Positions 1-6,629 of a stretch of 16,615 bases of DNA are shown here, in pieces. The stretch is from JAIVJN01 sp036732565 (GTDB taxonomy: Bacteria; Acidobacteriota; Vicinamibacteria; Vicinamibacterales; UBA2999). Under the pieces are notes generated by a model that saw nothing but the letters and a program-made list of their open reading frames with translations, did not search any database and was not told where the DNA came from. The stretch covers positions 1-16,615 of the forward strand of contig DAINCF010000101.1 of assembly GCA_036732565.1 (NCBI GenBank), written 5' to 3'. Position 1 is the first letter of the stretch, and the number at the start of each line of letters is the position of its first letter. Made by a program: the position numbers and the translations under genes.

Positions 1-165
1 GGGGGCTGGCGTCGTCGCGGCCGGAGCGCCCTGCGCCGGCGTTCCAGGTGCCGTCTGCCCAGTCGGCGGAGCGGACTCCGGCGGCGGCGGTGGCGCGAGG
101 AAGCTCTGGTAGAGAAACAACACCACGAACGAGAGCGAGATCGCGAGCAGGACCCTGCGTTCCAT
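1..165 (-). CDS. yidC: Membrane protein insertase YidC, N-terminal fragment (runs off left edge)
   Basis: The first 55 codons are present; the rest lies beyond the left edge. YidC inserts proteins into the inner membrane, alone or with SecYEG. The visible part starts MERRVLLAISLSFVVLFLYQ: a short basic N-terminus followed by one hydrophobic membrane segment (about residues 5-23). A Pro/Ala/Thr/Gln-rich stretch follows (APPPPPESAPPTGQTAPGTP), matching the first transmembrane helix and flexible periplasmic linker of Gram-negative YidC. The ATG at 163-165 lies 13 bp after the yidD stop. The catalytic membrane domain cannot be seen, so the call rests on the N-terminal pattern and on the conserved order rpmH-rnpA-yidD-yidC. 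The long periplasmic-domain form expected of a Gram-negative is inferred from this N-terminus only. Confidence 0.85.
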   Translation of the reverse strand, partial: MERRVLLAISLSFVVLFLYQSFLAPPPPPESAPPTGQTAPGTPAQGAPAATTPAP

Positions 166-178
166 CAGACGAGACTCA

Positions 179-397
179 CTATTGGTGAGGAACGGGGTCG
201 TGACCGGAGCCACCCAAGGGGTGGCAGCGGCTCAGCCGTCGAATACCCAGCCATCCGCCCCTCAGCACGCCGTAGCGCGCGATGGCCTCGGCGGTGTAGT
301 CGGCACACGACGGCACGAAGCGACACGATCCTGTAAACCACGGTGAAATAAGGTATTTATACGCTCGTATGGCGGCGAGCGCGACGTGGGACACCAC
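179..397 (-). CDS. yidD: Membrane protein insertion efficiency factor YidD
   Basis: Small protein of about 72 residues that assists YidC-dependent membrane insertion at the inner membrane. The family core is clear: an RAYKYLISPW amphipathic start, the cysteine-containing FTGSCRFVPSCADYTAEAI motif, and a C-terminal RRLSRCHPLGGSGHDPVP. There is no ATG near the conserved start, so I chose GTG at 395-397; the adjacent GTG at 392-394 is equally possible. The frame stays open further upstream to 598, but that part lies inside rnpA and does not resemble the family. The gene therefore overlaps the 3' end of rnpA by about 40 bp in another frame. No clear Shine-Dalgarno precedes either GTG, so translation is probably coupled to rnpA. 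The family is confident; the exact start is less so. Confidence 0.88.
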   Translation of the reverse strand: MVSHVALAAIRAYKYLISPWFTGSCRFVPSCADYTAEAIARYGVLRGGWLGIRRLSRCHPLGGSGHDPVPHQ

Positions 398-734
398 GTT
401 CGGGGACGCGGCGGTCGAGAAGGGCGCGGAACTCGGTTTCAAGGCTGGCAAACGGTGCATCGACGAGCTCTCGGCGCGGAACGACGACGACATCGAGCGC
501 GGAGCTCGGCTTGTGTTGTCGGAACAACTCGCGAACCCGACGCTTGGCCCGATTCCGCAGGACGGCCCCGCCCATCTTTCGCGTCGCCGCGATGCCAAGC
601 CGGGGCGTCGCCGCGTCGGTTCGCCTGAGGAACATCATCATGTACCGGCCGCTGACTTTGAGGCCGGTTTCGTAGGCCTGCTGGAAATCGGCGCGGCGCC
701 TGATGTGCTCGGCCGCGCGAAATCGCAGGCCCAT
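357..734 (-). CDS. rnpA: Ribonuclease P protein component
   Basis: Protein subunit (125 residues) of RNase P, which with the M1-type RNA removes 5' leaders from pre-tRNAs. The family signature is the basic RNR helix around residues 60-71 (LRNRAKRRVRELFR). It is preceded by the aromatic RNA-binding strand region (FQQAYETGLKVSGRYMMMFL, about 17-36) and PRLGIAATRKMGGAV. The start ATG at 732-734 lies 25 bp downstream of the rpmH stop, as in most bacteria, so the two are probably cotranscribed. No strong ribosome-binding site is visible. The C-terminal tail (VPERGVPRRARRHTSV) is basic and extends past the usual fold; its DNA also encodes the start of yidD. Confidence 0.95.
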   Translation of the reverse strand: MGLRFRAAEHIRRRADFQQAYETGLKVSGRYMMMFLRRTDAATPRLGIAATRKMGGAVLRNRAKRRVRELFRQHKPSSALDVVVVPRRELVDAPFASLETEFRALLDRRVPERGVPRRARRHTSV

Positions 735-759
735 GCGCTATTTTGAAACCGCGGACGAG

Positions 760-915
760 CTACGCCTCGTCCGAGACGGTCAGCCGCTTCCGACCCTTGG
801 CGCGCCGGCGCTTGAGAACATGACGCCCATTCTTGGTCGCCATCCGGACCAGGAAACCGTGCGTGCGCTTACGACGCCGCCTGTTTGGTTGAAACGTACG
901 CTTGCCCTTAGCCAT
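760..915 (-). CDS. rpmH: 50S ribosomal protein L34
   Basis: A 51-residue, very basic ribosomal protein of the large subunit. The reading is MAKGKRTFQPNRRRRKRTHG, then FLVRMATKNGRHVLKRRRAK and GRKRLTVSDEA. It matches L34 from end to end: the KRTFQPN start, the arginine-rich helix, the THGFLVRM turn, and the RRRAKGRKRL tail. The C-terminal VSDEA is a few residues beyond the usual end. The ATG is at 913-915 and the stop at 760-762. A GAGGA ribosome-binding site lies about 8 nt upstream (complement of 923-927). The gene heads the leftward rnpA-yidD-yidC cluster and is divergent from dnaA, the usual oriC arrangement. Confidence 0.96.
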   Translation of the reverse strand: MAKGKRTFQPNRRRRKRTHGFLVRMATKNGRHVLKRRRAKGRKRLTVSDEA

Positions 916-941
916 CGATGAGTCCTCGCAGAACCTCTGAT

Positions 942-969
942 TTTATGCGGATTTGTCGCGAGGTGTAAA
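942..969 (-). promoter_or_regulatory. Candidate sigma-70-type promoter of rpmH-rnpA-yidD-yidC
   Basis: On the minus strand, TTTACA (complement of 964-969, 5 of 6 to the -35 consensus) is followed after 16 bp by CATAAA (complement of 942-947, 4 of 6 to the -10 consensus). Transcription would begin near 935, leaving a leader of about 20 nt that holds the rpmH GAGGA site. Position and spacing fit well, but this is a consensus match only. Confidence 0.45.
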
Positions 970-1013
970 GGGGGTCGGCAGCGTGCTAGAGTGTTGCCTT
1001 TCGCCCGCCGGAA

Positions 1014-1049
1014 GTTTTCCACAGGTGTGGAAAAGCTTGTGGAAAAGCT
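1014..1049. promoter_or_regulatory. DnaA-box cluster upstream of dnaA (part of oriC / dnaA autoregulation)
   Basis: Three 9-mers of the DnaA-box variant TTTTCCACA lie within 32 bp: plus strand at 1015-1023, and minus strand (TGTGGAAAA) at 1026-1034 and 1038-1046. The first two face each other across 2 bp. The last two form a perfect tandem repeat of the 12-mer TGTGGAAAAGCT (1026-1037 and 1038-1049). The site lies in the 313-bp gap between rpmH and dnaA (916-1228), about 180 bp before the dnaA start, where both origin function and DnaA autoregulation are expected. I see no confident dnaA promoter in the rest of the gap. Confidence 0.75.
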
Positions 1050-1176
1050 AAGCGATTCGACCGATCTCATCTGTTAGGGCGATTTTTAGGCCCTTTCACG
1101 GTGTCCTCTCCCCAGGACCGCCGTGGGAGTGCGTTTTCGGGTCGTCATGGCTGTGACCCCCGTGTAAATACCGCGA

Positions 1177-1200
1177 TTCGCGAGGCGAAAGTTCGCGAGG
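1177..1200 (+). repeat. Short repeats in the dnaA leader
   Basis: TTCGCGAGG occurs twice (1177-1185 and 1192-1200). Between the copies lies GCGAA (1185-1189), the complement of the TTCGC that begins each copy, so the middle segment could pair with either neighbour. The second copy ends 28 bp before the dnaA ATG. It may be an operator or an alternative mRNA structure, or chance in GC-rich DNA. Confidence 0.3.
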
Positions 1201-1228
1201 TCCACGCAACATCGGTGGGTGTCCGCAC

Positions 1229-2581
1229 ATGTCCGGCACGAGCATCTGGGATCGCGTCCTCAACGGCATCGAGAGCAAGATCGGTTCGCATGCCTTCTCC
1301 ACCTGGTTCAAGCCCACCGTCCTGATTGCCGATGACGGGCACACGATGTCGGTGCGGGTGCCGAATCCGCTGTTCGCGGAATGGCTGCCGAAGCACTACT
1401 CAGTGGTCCTGTCGGAGGCGCTGCGGGACGTAGGCCGACCCGAAGTCCGATTGAGGTTCGTGCCCGAGGCCGCCGATACCGGCCGCGAGCGCCGTCCCGT
1501 CATCGTCGACGAAGCTATTCCGGTGCTGAGCCCTCAAGAGGACGCGCCACCGGAAGCCGCCTCCCCTGCCGGGCTGAATCCCCGCTACACCTTCGATTCC
1601 TTCATCGTCGGCTCGTCCAACCAGTTCGCGCACGCCGCCTGCCGCGCGGTCGCCGAGGCGCCGTCACGCTCGTACAACCCGCTGTTCATCTACGGGGGTG
1701 TGGGTCTCGGCAAGACCCATTTGATGCACGCGATTGGCCACTACGTGACGCGTCACGATCAGCCGATGACGCTCACCTATATCTCGTCCGAACGCTTCAT
1801 GAACGAGATGATCAACGCGGTCCGCTACGATCGCATTCTCGACTTTCGCGCGCGGTATCGATCGGTGGACGTGCTGCTGGTCGACGACATCCAGTTCGTC
1901 TCCGGCAAGGACGGCACGCAAAACGAGTTCTTCCACACGTTCAACGCGCTGCACGACGCGCAGAAGCAGATCGTGATCAGCAGCGATCGACCACCGCACG
2001 AGATTCCGTCGCTCGAGGAGCGCCTGCGATCGCGCTTCGAGTGGGGCCTGATTGCGGACATTCAGCCGCCCGACATCGAGACGAAAGTGGCGATTCTCAA
2101 GAAGAAAGCCGAAGGCGAAGCCATCCCCCTGCCCGACCCGGTCGCGCTGTACATCGCCAGCCGCATCAAGTCCAACATCCGCGAGCTCGAAGGATCGTTG
2201 ATTCGCCTGATTGCATATGCCTCGCTCACCGGGCGCTCGCTGTCCTTGGAGCTCGCCCAGGACGTCCTGCGCAACGTCCTCGATCACGAAGAGAAGGCGG
2301 TCACCATCGAGCAGATCCAGAAGTTCGTGGCGGAGTACTACCAGTTGAAGCTGACCGATTTGAAATCACGCAACAACTCGAAGTCGGTGGCGATGCCGCG
2401 GCAGGTCGCAATGTACTTGTGCAAGATGCTCACGCACGCGTCGTTGCCCGAGATCGGTCGCAGCTTCGGTGGCAAGCATCACTCGACGGTGATTCATTCC
2501 ATCAAGAAGGTCGAAGCGCTCCGCAACCGTCAGACCGATTTCAACAGCCAGATGGCGAACTTTCTGGAGTCTTTCAAATAG
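1229..2581 (+). CDS. dnaA: Chromosomal replication initiator protein DnaA
   Basis: A 450-residue initiator ATPase that binds DnaA boxes and unwinds oriC. Domain I is at about 1-80 (IWDRVLNGIESKIGSHAFSTW). A short, poorly conserved linker rich in Pro/Glu/Ala spans about 81-115. The AAA+ domain runs from about 117 (NPRYTFDSFIVGSSNQFA) with Walker A GGVGLGKT at 156-163, Walker B VLLVDD at 215-220, a sensor-1 region near SSDRPP (251-256) and an arginine-finger region ERLRSRFEWG (264-273). Domain IV ends the protein with the DNA-binding signature GGKHHSTVIHSIKKVE. ATG 1229 is preceded by a modest GGTGGGTG purine run. Length and order are normal. DnaA boxes on both sides suggest autoregulation. No residue of the ATPase core looks missing. 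Confidence 0.98.
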   Translation: MSGTSIWDRVLNGIESKIGSHAFSTWFKPTVLIADDGHTMSVRVPNPLFAEWLPKHYSVVLSEALRDVGRPEVRLRFVPEAADTGRERRPVIVDEAIPVLSPQEDAPPEAASPAGLNPRYTFDSFIVGSSNQFAHAACRAVAEAPSRSYNPLFIYGGVGLGKTHLMHAIGHYVTRHDQPMTLTYISSERFMNEMINAVRYDRILDFRARYRSVDVLLVDDIQFVSGKDGTQNEFFHTFNALHDAQKQIVISSDRPPHEIPSLEERLRSRFEWGLIADIQPPDIETKVAILKKKAEGEAIPLPDPVALYIASRIKSNIRELEGSLIRLIAYASLTGRSLSLELAQDVLRNVLDHEEKAVTIEQIQKFVAEYYQLKLTDLKSRNNSKSVAMPRQVAMYLCKMLTHASLPEIGRSFGGKHHSTVIHSIKKVEALRNRQTDFNSQMANFLESFK

Positions 2582-2590
2582 AAGTTCACG

Positions 2591-2615
2591 TTTTCCACAG
2601 ACCGTTTGTGGATGA
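2591..2615. promoter_or_regulatory. DnaA boxes downstream of dnaA (second half of oriC)
   Basis: Ten bases after the dnaA stop lies a perfect copy of the box used upstream (TTTTCCACA, 2591-2599). It is followed by an opposing box-like 9-mer TGTGGATGA (2607-2615; its complement TCATCCACA differs from TTATCCACA at one base). With the boxes at 1014-1049 they bracket dnaA. Weaker CACA-containing sites follow but are too degenerate to list. Confidence 0.65.
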
Positions 2616-2684
2616 GTTGTGCAGACCTGCGGAAGGGCGAAACCCCTAGCGAAAAACCACTCTTGGACGCACAGACCGATCGCA

Positions 2685-2800
2685 GAAAAATTCACAGTCT
2701 AAACTATTGAAAATACTGTAGTTATCGACGTAGTGAATTTCATTAACAGCACCTTCTTCCTGTATACTTTCTTATCTTCGCTATCTACCCAAACAGATAT
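2685..2800. other. AT-rich stretch in the dnaA-dnaN gap: candidate DNA unwinding element
   Basis: This is the most AT-rich stretch I can see in an otherwise GC-rich window. It holds runs such as AGAAAAATTCACAG, TTGAAAATACTG, TGAATTTCATTAA and TATACTTTCTTATC. It starts about 70 bp after the downstream DnaA boxes, the usual relation of an unwinding element to its boxes. It also overlaps the likely dnaN promoter, which would by itself explain some of the AT richness. I did not find a convincing DnaA-trio array. Confidence 0.5.
2739..2768 (+). promoter_or_regulatory. Candidate dnaN promoter
   Basis: TATACT at 2763-2768 matches the -10 consensus at 5 of 6 and is preceded directly by TG. The -35 candidate TTCATT (2739-2744, 18-bp spacer) is poor. 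Transcription would start near 2775, giving a leader of about 70 nt before dnaN that includes the palindrome at 2793-2804. Confidence 0.4.
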
Positions 2801-2804
2801 CTGT
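2793..2804. repeat. Perfect 12-bp palindrome in the dnaN leader
   Basis: ACAGATATCTGT is fully self-complementary and lies about 25-35 bp after the -10 candidate of dnaN, a position suited to a repressor or origin-binding protein. No known operator is recognised. Confidence 0.4.
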
Positions 2805-2843
2805 AGACGGGCGCGTGCCCAGCCACTCGAGGTCAGCCTAACC

Positions 2844-3956
2844 ATGGAACTTGTCGCCAGGAAAGCCGATCTTGTGCGTGAACTGCAGTTCTTCCAGCAG
2901 ATCGTCGAGCGCAAGAACACCATCCCCATCCTGGCCAACGTGCTGCTCGAGACGAACGGAGATCAGGTCACGTTACTGGCGACCGATCTCGAGGTTGCGC
3001 TTCGCAGTCGCACGGAAGCCGCGGTCTCGAAGCCTGGCTCGGCGACCCTGCCCGCGAAGAAACTTTACGAAGTCGTGCGCGCGCTGCCAGAAACGGATGT
3101 GCGCATCGAGACGGACAAAGGCGGCACTGGAGTCACGGTTTCGGCGGAGCGCTTCGAGTCGCGCATGCCGATGCTGCCGCGCGAGGATTTTCCGAGCCTG
3201 CCCGAAGGAGGCGCCGGACACCGCGCGACCCTCAAAGGCAGCACGCTACGCGAGATGGTAGCGAAGACGCAATTTGCCATTACCGGCGAGGACACGCGCT
3301 ACTACTTGAACGGGGCGCTGTTCGTGCTGCGCGCTGAATCCATGACCTTCGTGGCCACCGACGGTCATCGTCTGGCGGTCGTGAACGCCCCGCGCGAGAA
3401 CGGCAAGAAAGGCGAAGAAGACATCAAAGCGATTCTTCCGCGCAAGACGCTGTCCGAGCTGTCGCGTCTACTGACCGAGGATGTGGACGTGCAGTACGAG
3501 CGCGGCGAGAACCACCTGTTCTTCGAGATCGGTCAACGGTTGTTGATCTCGCGGATGATCGACGGTCAGTTCCCGGCCTTCGAGAAGGTGATTCCCAAGG
3601 CGAACGACAAACGCGTGGAGTTCGAGCGCGATCGCTTGACCAGCGCCATTCGTCGCGTGGCGCTGTTGTCGAACGAGCGCTCGCGCGCGGTCAAGCTGCT
3701 CCTCGACAAAGGCAAGGTCGAAGTGACGTCGAGCAGCCCGGAGTTCGGCGAGGCGCGCGAGCCGTTGACGGTTGATTACAGCGGACCGCCTCTAACCATC
3801 TGCTTCAACGCCCAGTACGTGCTCGACTTCCTCGGCGTCGTCGCCGCGGATACGGTGGCGTTGGAGCTCAAGGACGAAGTCAGCCAGGCCGTGATGCGGC
3901 CGGTTGGCGTGGATAACTACGATTACACCTACGTGATCATGCCCATGCGGGTGTGA
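2844..3956 (+). CDS. dnaN: DNA polymerase III subunit beta (sliding clamp)
   Basis: A 370-residue sliding clamp that tethers DNA polymerase III and other partners to DNA as a ring dimer. ATG 2844 starts MELVARKADLVRELQFFQQI, then VERKNTIPILANVLLE, the usual N-terminus of domain 1. The frame remains open upstream to 2733, but those residues are hydrophobic and unlike any clamp, and the resulting length would exceed the family norm. A weak purine-rich site (CGAGGT, about 2829-2834) precedes the ATG. Further clamp signatures are EVALRSRTEA, KLYEVVRALPE, TDGHRLAVV and the C-terminal YTYVIMPMRV, close to the MPMR-type end that closes domain 3. The gene runs directly into gyrB, 8 bp between dnaN stop and gyrB ATG, so the two are probably one transcript. 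Confidence 0.97.
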   Translation: MELVARKADLVRELQFFQQIVERKNTIPILANVLLETNGDQVTLLATDLEVALRSRTEAAVSKPGSATLPAKKLYEVVRALPETDVRIETDKGGTGVTVSAERFESRMPMLPREDFPSLPEGGAGHRATLKGSTLREMVAKTQFAITGEDTRYYLNGALFVLRAESMTFVATDGHRLAVVNAPRENGKKGEEDIKAILPRKTLSELSRLLTEDVDVQYERGENHLFFEIGQRLLISRMIDGQFPAFEKVIPKANDKRVEFERDRLTSAIRRVALLSNERSRAVKLLLDKGKVEVTSSSPEFGEAREPLTVDYSGPPLTICFNAQYVLDFLGVVAADTVALELKDEVSQAVMRPVGVDNYDYTYVIMPMRV

Positions 3957-3964
3957 TTCAACAC

Positions 3965-6547
3965 ATGTCCCAGACTGAAGAAACCACGACGAACGGCGCG
4001 GCAGCAGACGAATACGGCGCAGAGAGCATCAAGGTCCTCGAGGGGCTCGAGGCCGTCCGCAAGCGACCCGCGATGTACATCGGGTCCACGGGCCTCTCCG
4101 GTCTTCACCACCTCGTCTACGAAATCGTCGACAACTCCATCGATGAGGCGCTGGCGGGCTTCTGTACGGAAGTCAACGTCACCATTCATCTCGACAACTC
4201 GATCACCGTGGTCGACGACGGTCGCGGCATTCCCGTCGACATGCACGAGAGCGGTCGTGCGGCCGCCGAGGTCGTGCTGACGGTCCTTCACGCCGGCGGC
4301 AAGTTCGAGAACAAGAGCTACAAGGTGTCAGGCGGTCTCCACGGCGTCGGCGCGTCTGTGGTCAATGCCTTGTCCGAGCGCCTCGACCTCGAGATCTGGC
4401 GCAACGAGAGCGTGTATCAACAGAGCTACGAGCGCGGCAAGCCGCTGACGGATCTGGTGATCACCGGCACGACGAAAAAGCGCGGGACGAAGATCACCTT
4501 CAGGCCGGACCCGCAGATTTTCGAGACCATCGATTTCAGCTTCGACACGCTCGCCCAGCGTTTGCGCGAGCTCGCGTTCCTGAATGCCGGCGTCGTCGTC
4601 GCCCTCGATGACGAGCGCGACGGCAAGAGTCATCGTTTCCACTACGACGGCGGCATCGTGTCGTTCGTCGAGCACTTGAACAAGAACCGTGCGATCGTCA
4701 ACGAGAAGGCCGTCTACATGCGCGGCGAGCGCGACGGCATCGACGCCGAGATCGCGCTGCAGTGGAACGACAGCTACAACCCACTGGAATACTCGTTCGC
4801 CAACAACATCAACACGCACGAGGGCGGCACGCACCTGTCCGGCTTCCGGGCCGCGTTGACCCGCACGGTCAATGCGTACGTGCAGCGAAACAACCTCTCC
4901 AAGGACTTGAAGGAGACGACGATCAGCGGCGACGACATCCGCGAAGGGATGACGGCCGTCATCAGCGTCAAGATCCCTCATCCTCAGTTCGAGGGGCAGA
5001 CCAAGACGAAGCTGGGCAACACCGAAGTCAAGGGCATCGTCGAGACCATCGTCAACGATCGGCTGGGCGCGTACCTCGAAGAGAACCCGACGGTCGCGAA
5101 GAAGATCGTCTCGAAGGCCGTCGACGCGGCTCGCGCCCGAGAAGCGGCCCGTAAGGCTCGCGATCTCGTGCGACGCAAGGGTGCGCTGGACAGCATGTCG
5201 TTGCCCGGCAAGCTTGCCGACTGCCAGGAGAACGACCCGGCTCACGCAGAGATCTACATCGTCGAAGGTGAGTCGGCCGGCGGCTCGGCGAAGCAGGGAC
5301 GCGATCGGCGCTTCCAAGCGATTCTGCCGATCAAGGGCAAGATTCTCAACGTCGAACGGGCGCGGCTGGATCGGATGCTGAGCTCCGACGAGATCAAGAC
5401 GATGATCGCGGCGCTCGGGTGCGGGATTGGCACCGAGGACTTCGACATCGACAAGCTGCGCTATCACCGCATCATCATCATGACGGACGCGGATGTGGAC
5501 GGTTCCCACATCCGTACGCTGCTCCTCACGTTCTTCTACCGGCAGATGCCGCTCCTGGTCGAGCGCGGGCATATCCACATCGCGCAACCGCCGCTGTTCC
5601 GGGCCAAGCGCGGCCGCGTCGAGACCTACATCAAGGACGAGCGGTCGCTCGAGACATTCCTGGTGCATCGCGCGGTCGAATCGCGCGTCGTGCGCCTGGC
5701 CGATGGCGAGGAGATCTCGGGCCCCGCGCTGGAGAAGCTGCTGCACAGCATCATCGGCTACATGAGCGTGCTGCGCAGCGTGGAACGGCGGGGACACGCG
5801 CGTGATGCCGTCGAGGCACTGCTCGCGCGCGACGCACGGGATCGGGCGTTCTTCGAGGACAAGGCCAAGCTGGAAGGCCTGGCACACCAGCTGACGACGC
5901 CCCTGCGGGCGCTGACCGTGGTGCGGGACGAAGAGCACAACATCTGGTCACTGACCATCGACGATCGTTCAGGCGGCTACTCGCGTCTCGACGAGATCGG
6001 CTACGACTTCATCGCCTCCGGCGACTATCGGACGCTGATCAGCAGCTACGCGGACATCAAGGCCGTGGTCAATGGGCTGCGCACTGGACCGGCGGAAGTC
6101 GTATCGGCGGCGGGGGCCACGTCTGGCGAACAGCCCGAACCCGAGGTTGAGGAAGAAACCGTGCCCGAACAGGCACCGGCGGTCGATGCCGCGGCGGATG
6201 CGCTCGAGGCGCTTGGGGTCACGCCGGCCGCGGCTGCCCCGCCGACGTCGAGCAAGCCGGCGGCGGGCCCGATCAAGATCGCGTCGCTCACCGAGTTCCT
6301 CGATCACTTCATCGCCCTCGGCCGCAAGGGCGTCGCGATCAACCGCTACAAGGGTCTCGGTGAGATGAATCCCGAAACCCTTTGGACGACCACGATGAAC
6401 CCGGAACAGCGGACCCTGTTGCAAGTCAAGGCAGAGGACCACACCGAGGCGGACCAGATGTTCACCACCCTCATGGGTGATCAGGTCGAGCCGCGCCGGA
6501 AGTTCATCGAAGACAACGCGCTCGACGTGCGCAACCTGGATATCTAG
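3965..6547 (+). CDS. gyrB: DNA gyrase subunit B (long form with C-terminal insertion)
   Basis: ATPase subunit of gyrase, 860 residues, which drives negative supercoiling with GyrA. ATP-site residues match E. coli: Glu53 and Asn57 (EIVDNSIDEALAG), Asp84 (DDGRGIP), GGLHGVGASVVNALS (123-137), Arg146 (the E. coli Arg136 coumarin contact) and the QTKTKLG loop (345-351). The Toprim domain shows EGESAGGSAKQGRDRRFQA (434-452) and TDADVDGSH (507-515). INRYKGLGEMNPE (792-804) closes the catalytic core. Between about 550 and 770 lies an insertion like that of E. coli GyrB, plus a Pro/Glu/Ala-rich linker at about 709-770. I prefer ATG 3965; a GTG at 3953 would overlap the dnaN stop by 4 bp and add four residues. 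Length and motifs favour GyrB over ParE. Confidence 0.97.
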   Translation: MSQTEETTTNGAAADEYGAESIKVLEGLEAVRKRPAMYIGSTGLSGLHHLVYEIVDNSIDEALAGFCTEVNVTIHLDNSITVVDDGRGIPVDMHESGRAAAEVVLTVLHAGGKFENKSYKVSGGLHGVGASVVNALSERLDLEIWRNESVYQQSYERGKPLTDLVITGTTKKRGTKITFRPDPQIFETIDFSFDTLAQRLRELAFLNAGVVVALDDERDGKSHRFHYDGGIVSFVEHLNKNRAIVNEKAVYMRGERDGIDAEIALQWNDSYNPLEYSFANNINTHEGGTHLSGFRAALTRTVNAYVQRNNLSKDLKETTISGDDIREGMTAVISVKIPHPQFEGQTKTKLGNTEVKGIVETIVNDRLGAYLEENPTVAKKIVSKAVDAARAREAARKARDLVRRKGALDSMSLPGKLADCQENDPAHAEIYIVEGESAGGSAKQGRDRRFQAILPIKGKILNVERARLDRMLSSDEIKTMIAALGCGIGTEDFDIDKLRYHRIIIMTDADVDGSHIRTLLLTFFYRQMPLLVERGHIHIAQPPLFRAKRGRVETYIKDERSLETFLVHRAVESRVVRLADGEEISGPALEKLLHSIIGYMSVLRSVERRGHARDAVEALLARDARDRAFFEDKAKLEGLAHQLTTPLRALTVVRDEEHNIWSLTIDDRSGGYSRLDEIGYDFIASGDYRTLISSYADIKAVVNGLRTGPAEVVSAAGATSGEQPEPEVEEETVPEQAPAVDAAADALEALGVTPAAAAPPTSSKPAAGPIKIASLTEFLDHFIALGRKGVAINRYKGLGEMNPETLWTTTMNPEQRTLLQVKAEDHTEADQMFTTLMGDQVEPRRKFIEDNALDVRNLDI

Positions 6548-6609
6548 GCGCCGGCCTCAAGGCCCGCGCCGACGAAAGACGTACGTAAAGGCCGCCTCTA
6601 GGGCGGCCT
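6547..6609. repeat. Two-hairpin intergenic element, copy 1 (gyrB-gyrA)
   Basis: Hairpin 1: GGCGC-C-GGCC, loop TCAA, GGCC-C-GCGCC (6547-6570, one mismatch). An 18-nt spacer contains CGACGAA-like sequence and the palindrome ACGTACGT (6579-6586). Hairpin 2: AGGCCGCC (6589-6596), 5-nt loop, GGCGGCCT (6602-6609), 8 perfect pairs. The element fills most of the 82-bp gap between gyrB and gyrA. No T-tract follows, so it is not a classical intrinsic terminator. It could attenuate read-through or set an RNA processing end. Copy 2 lies at 9886-9945. Confidence 0.6.
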
Positions 6610-6629
6610 GAACATGATGGCATCATCAG

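Noticed and set aside
2733..2843. A longer dnaN starting at GTG 2733.
   Set aside because: The added residues are hydrophobic, derive from the AT-rich origin region and lie upstream of the -10 candidate. Clamp homology begins at ATG 2844.
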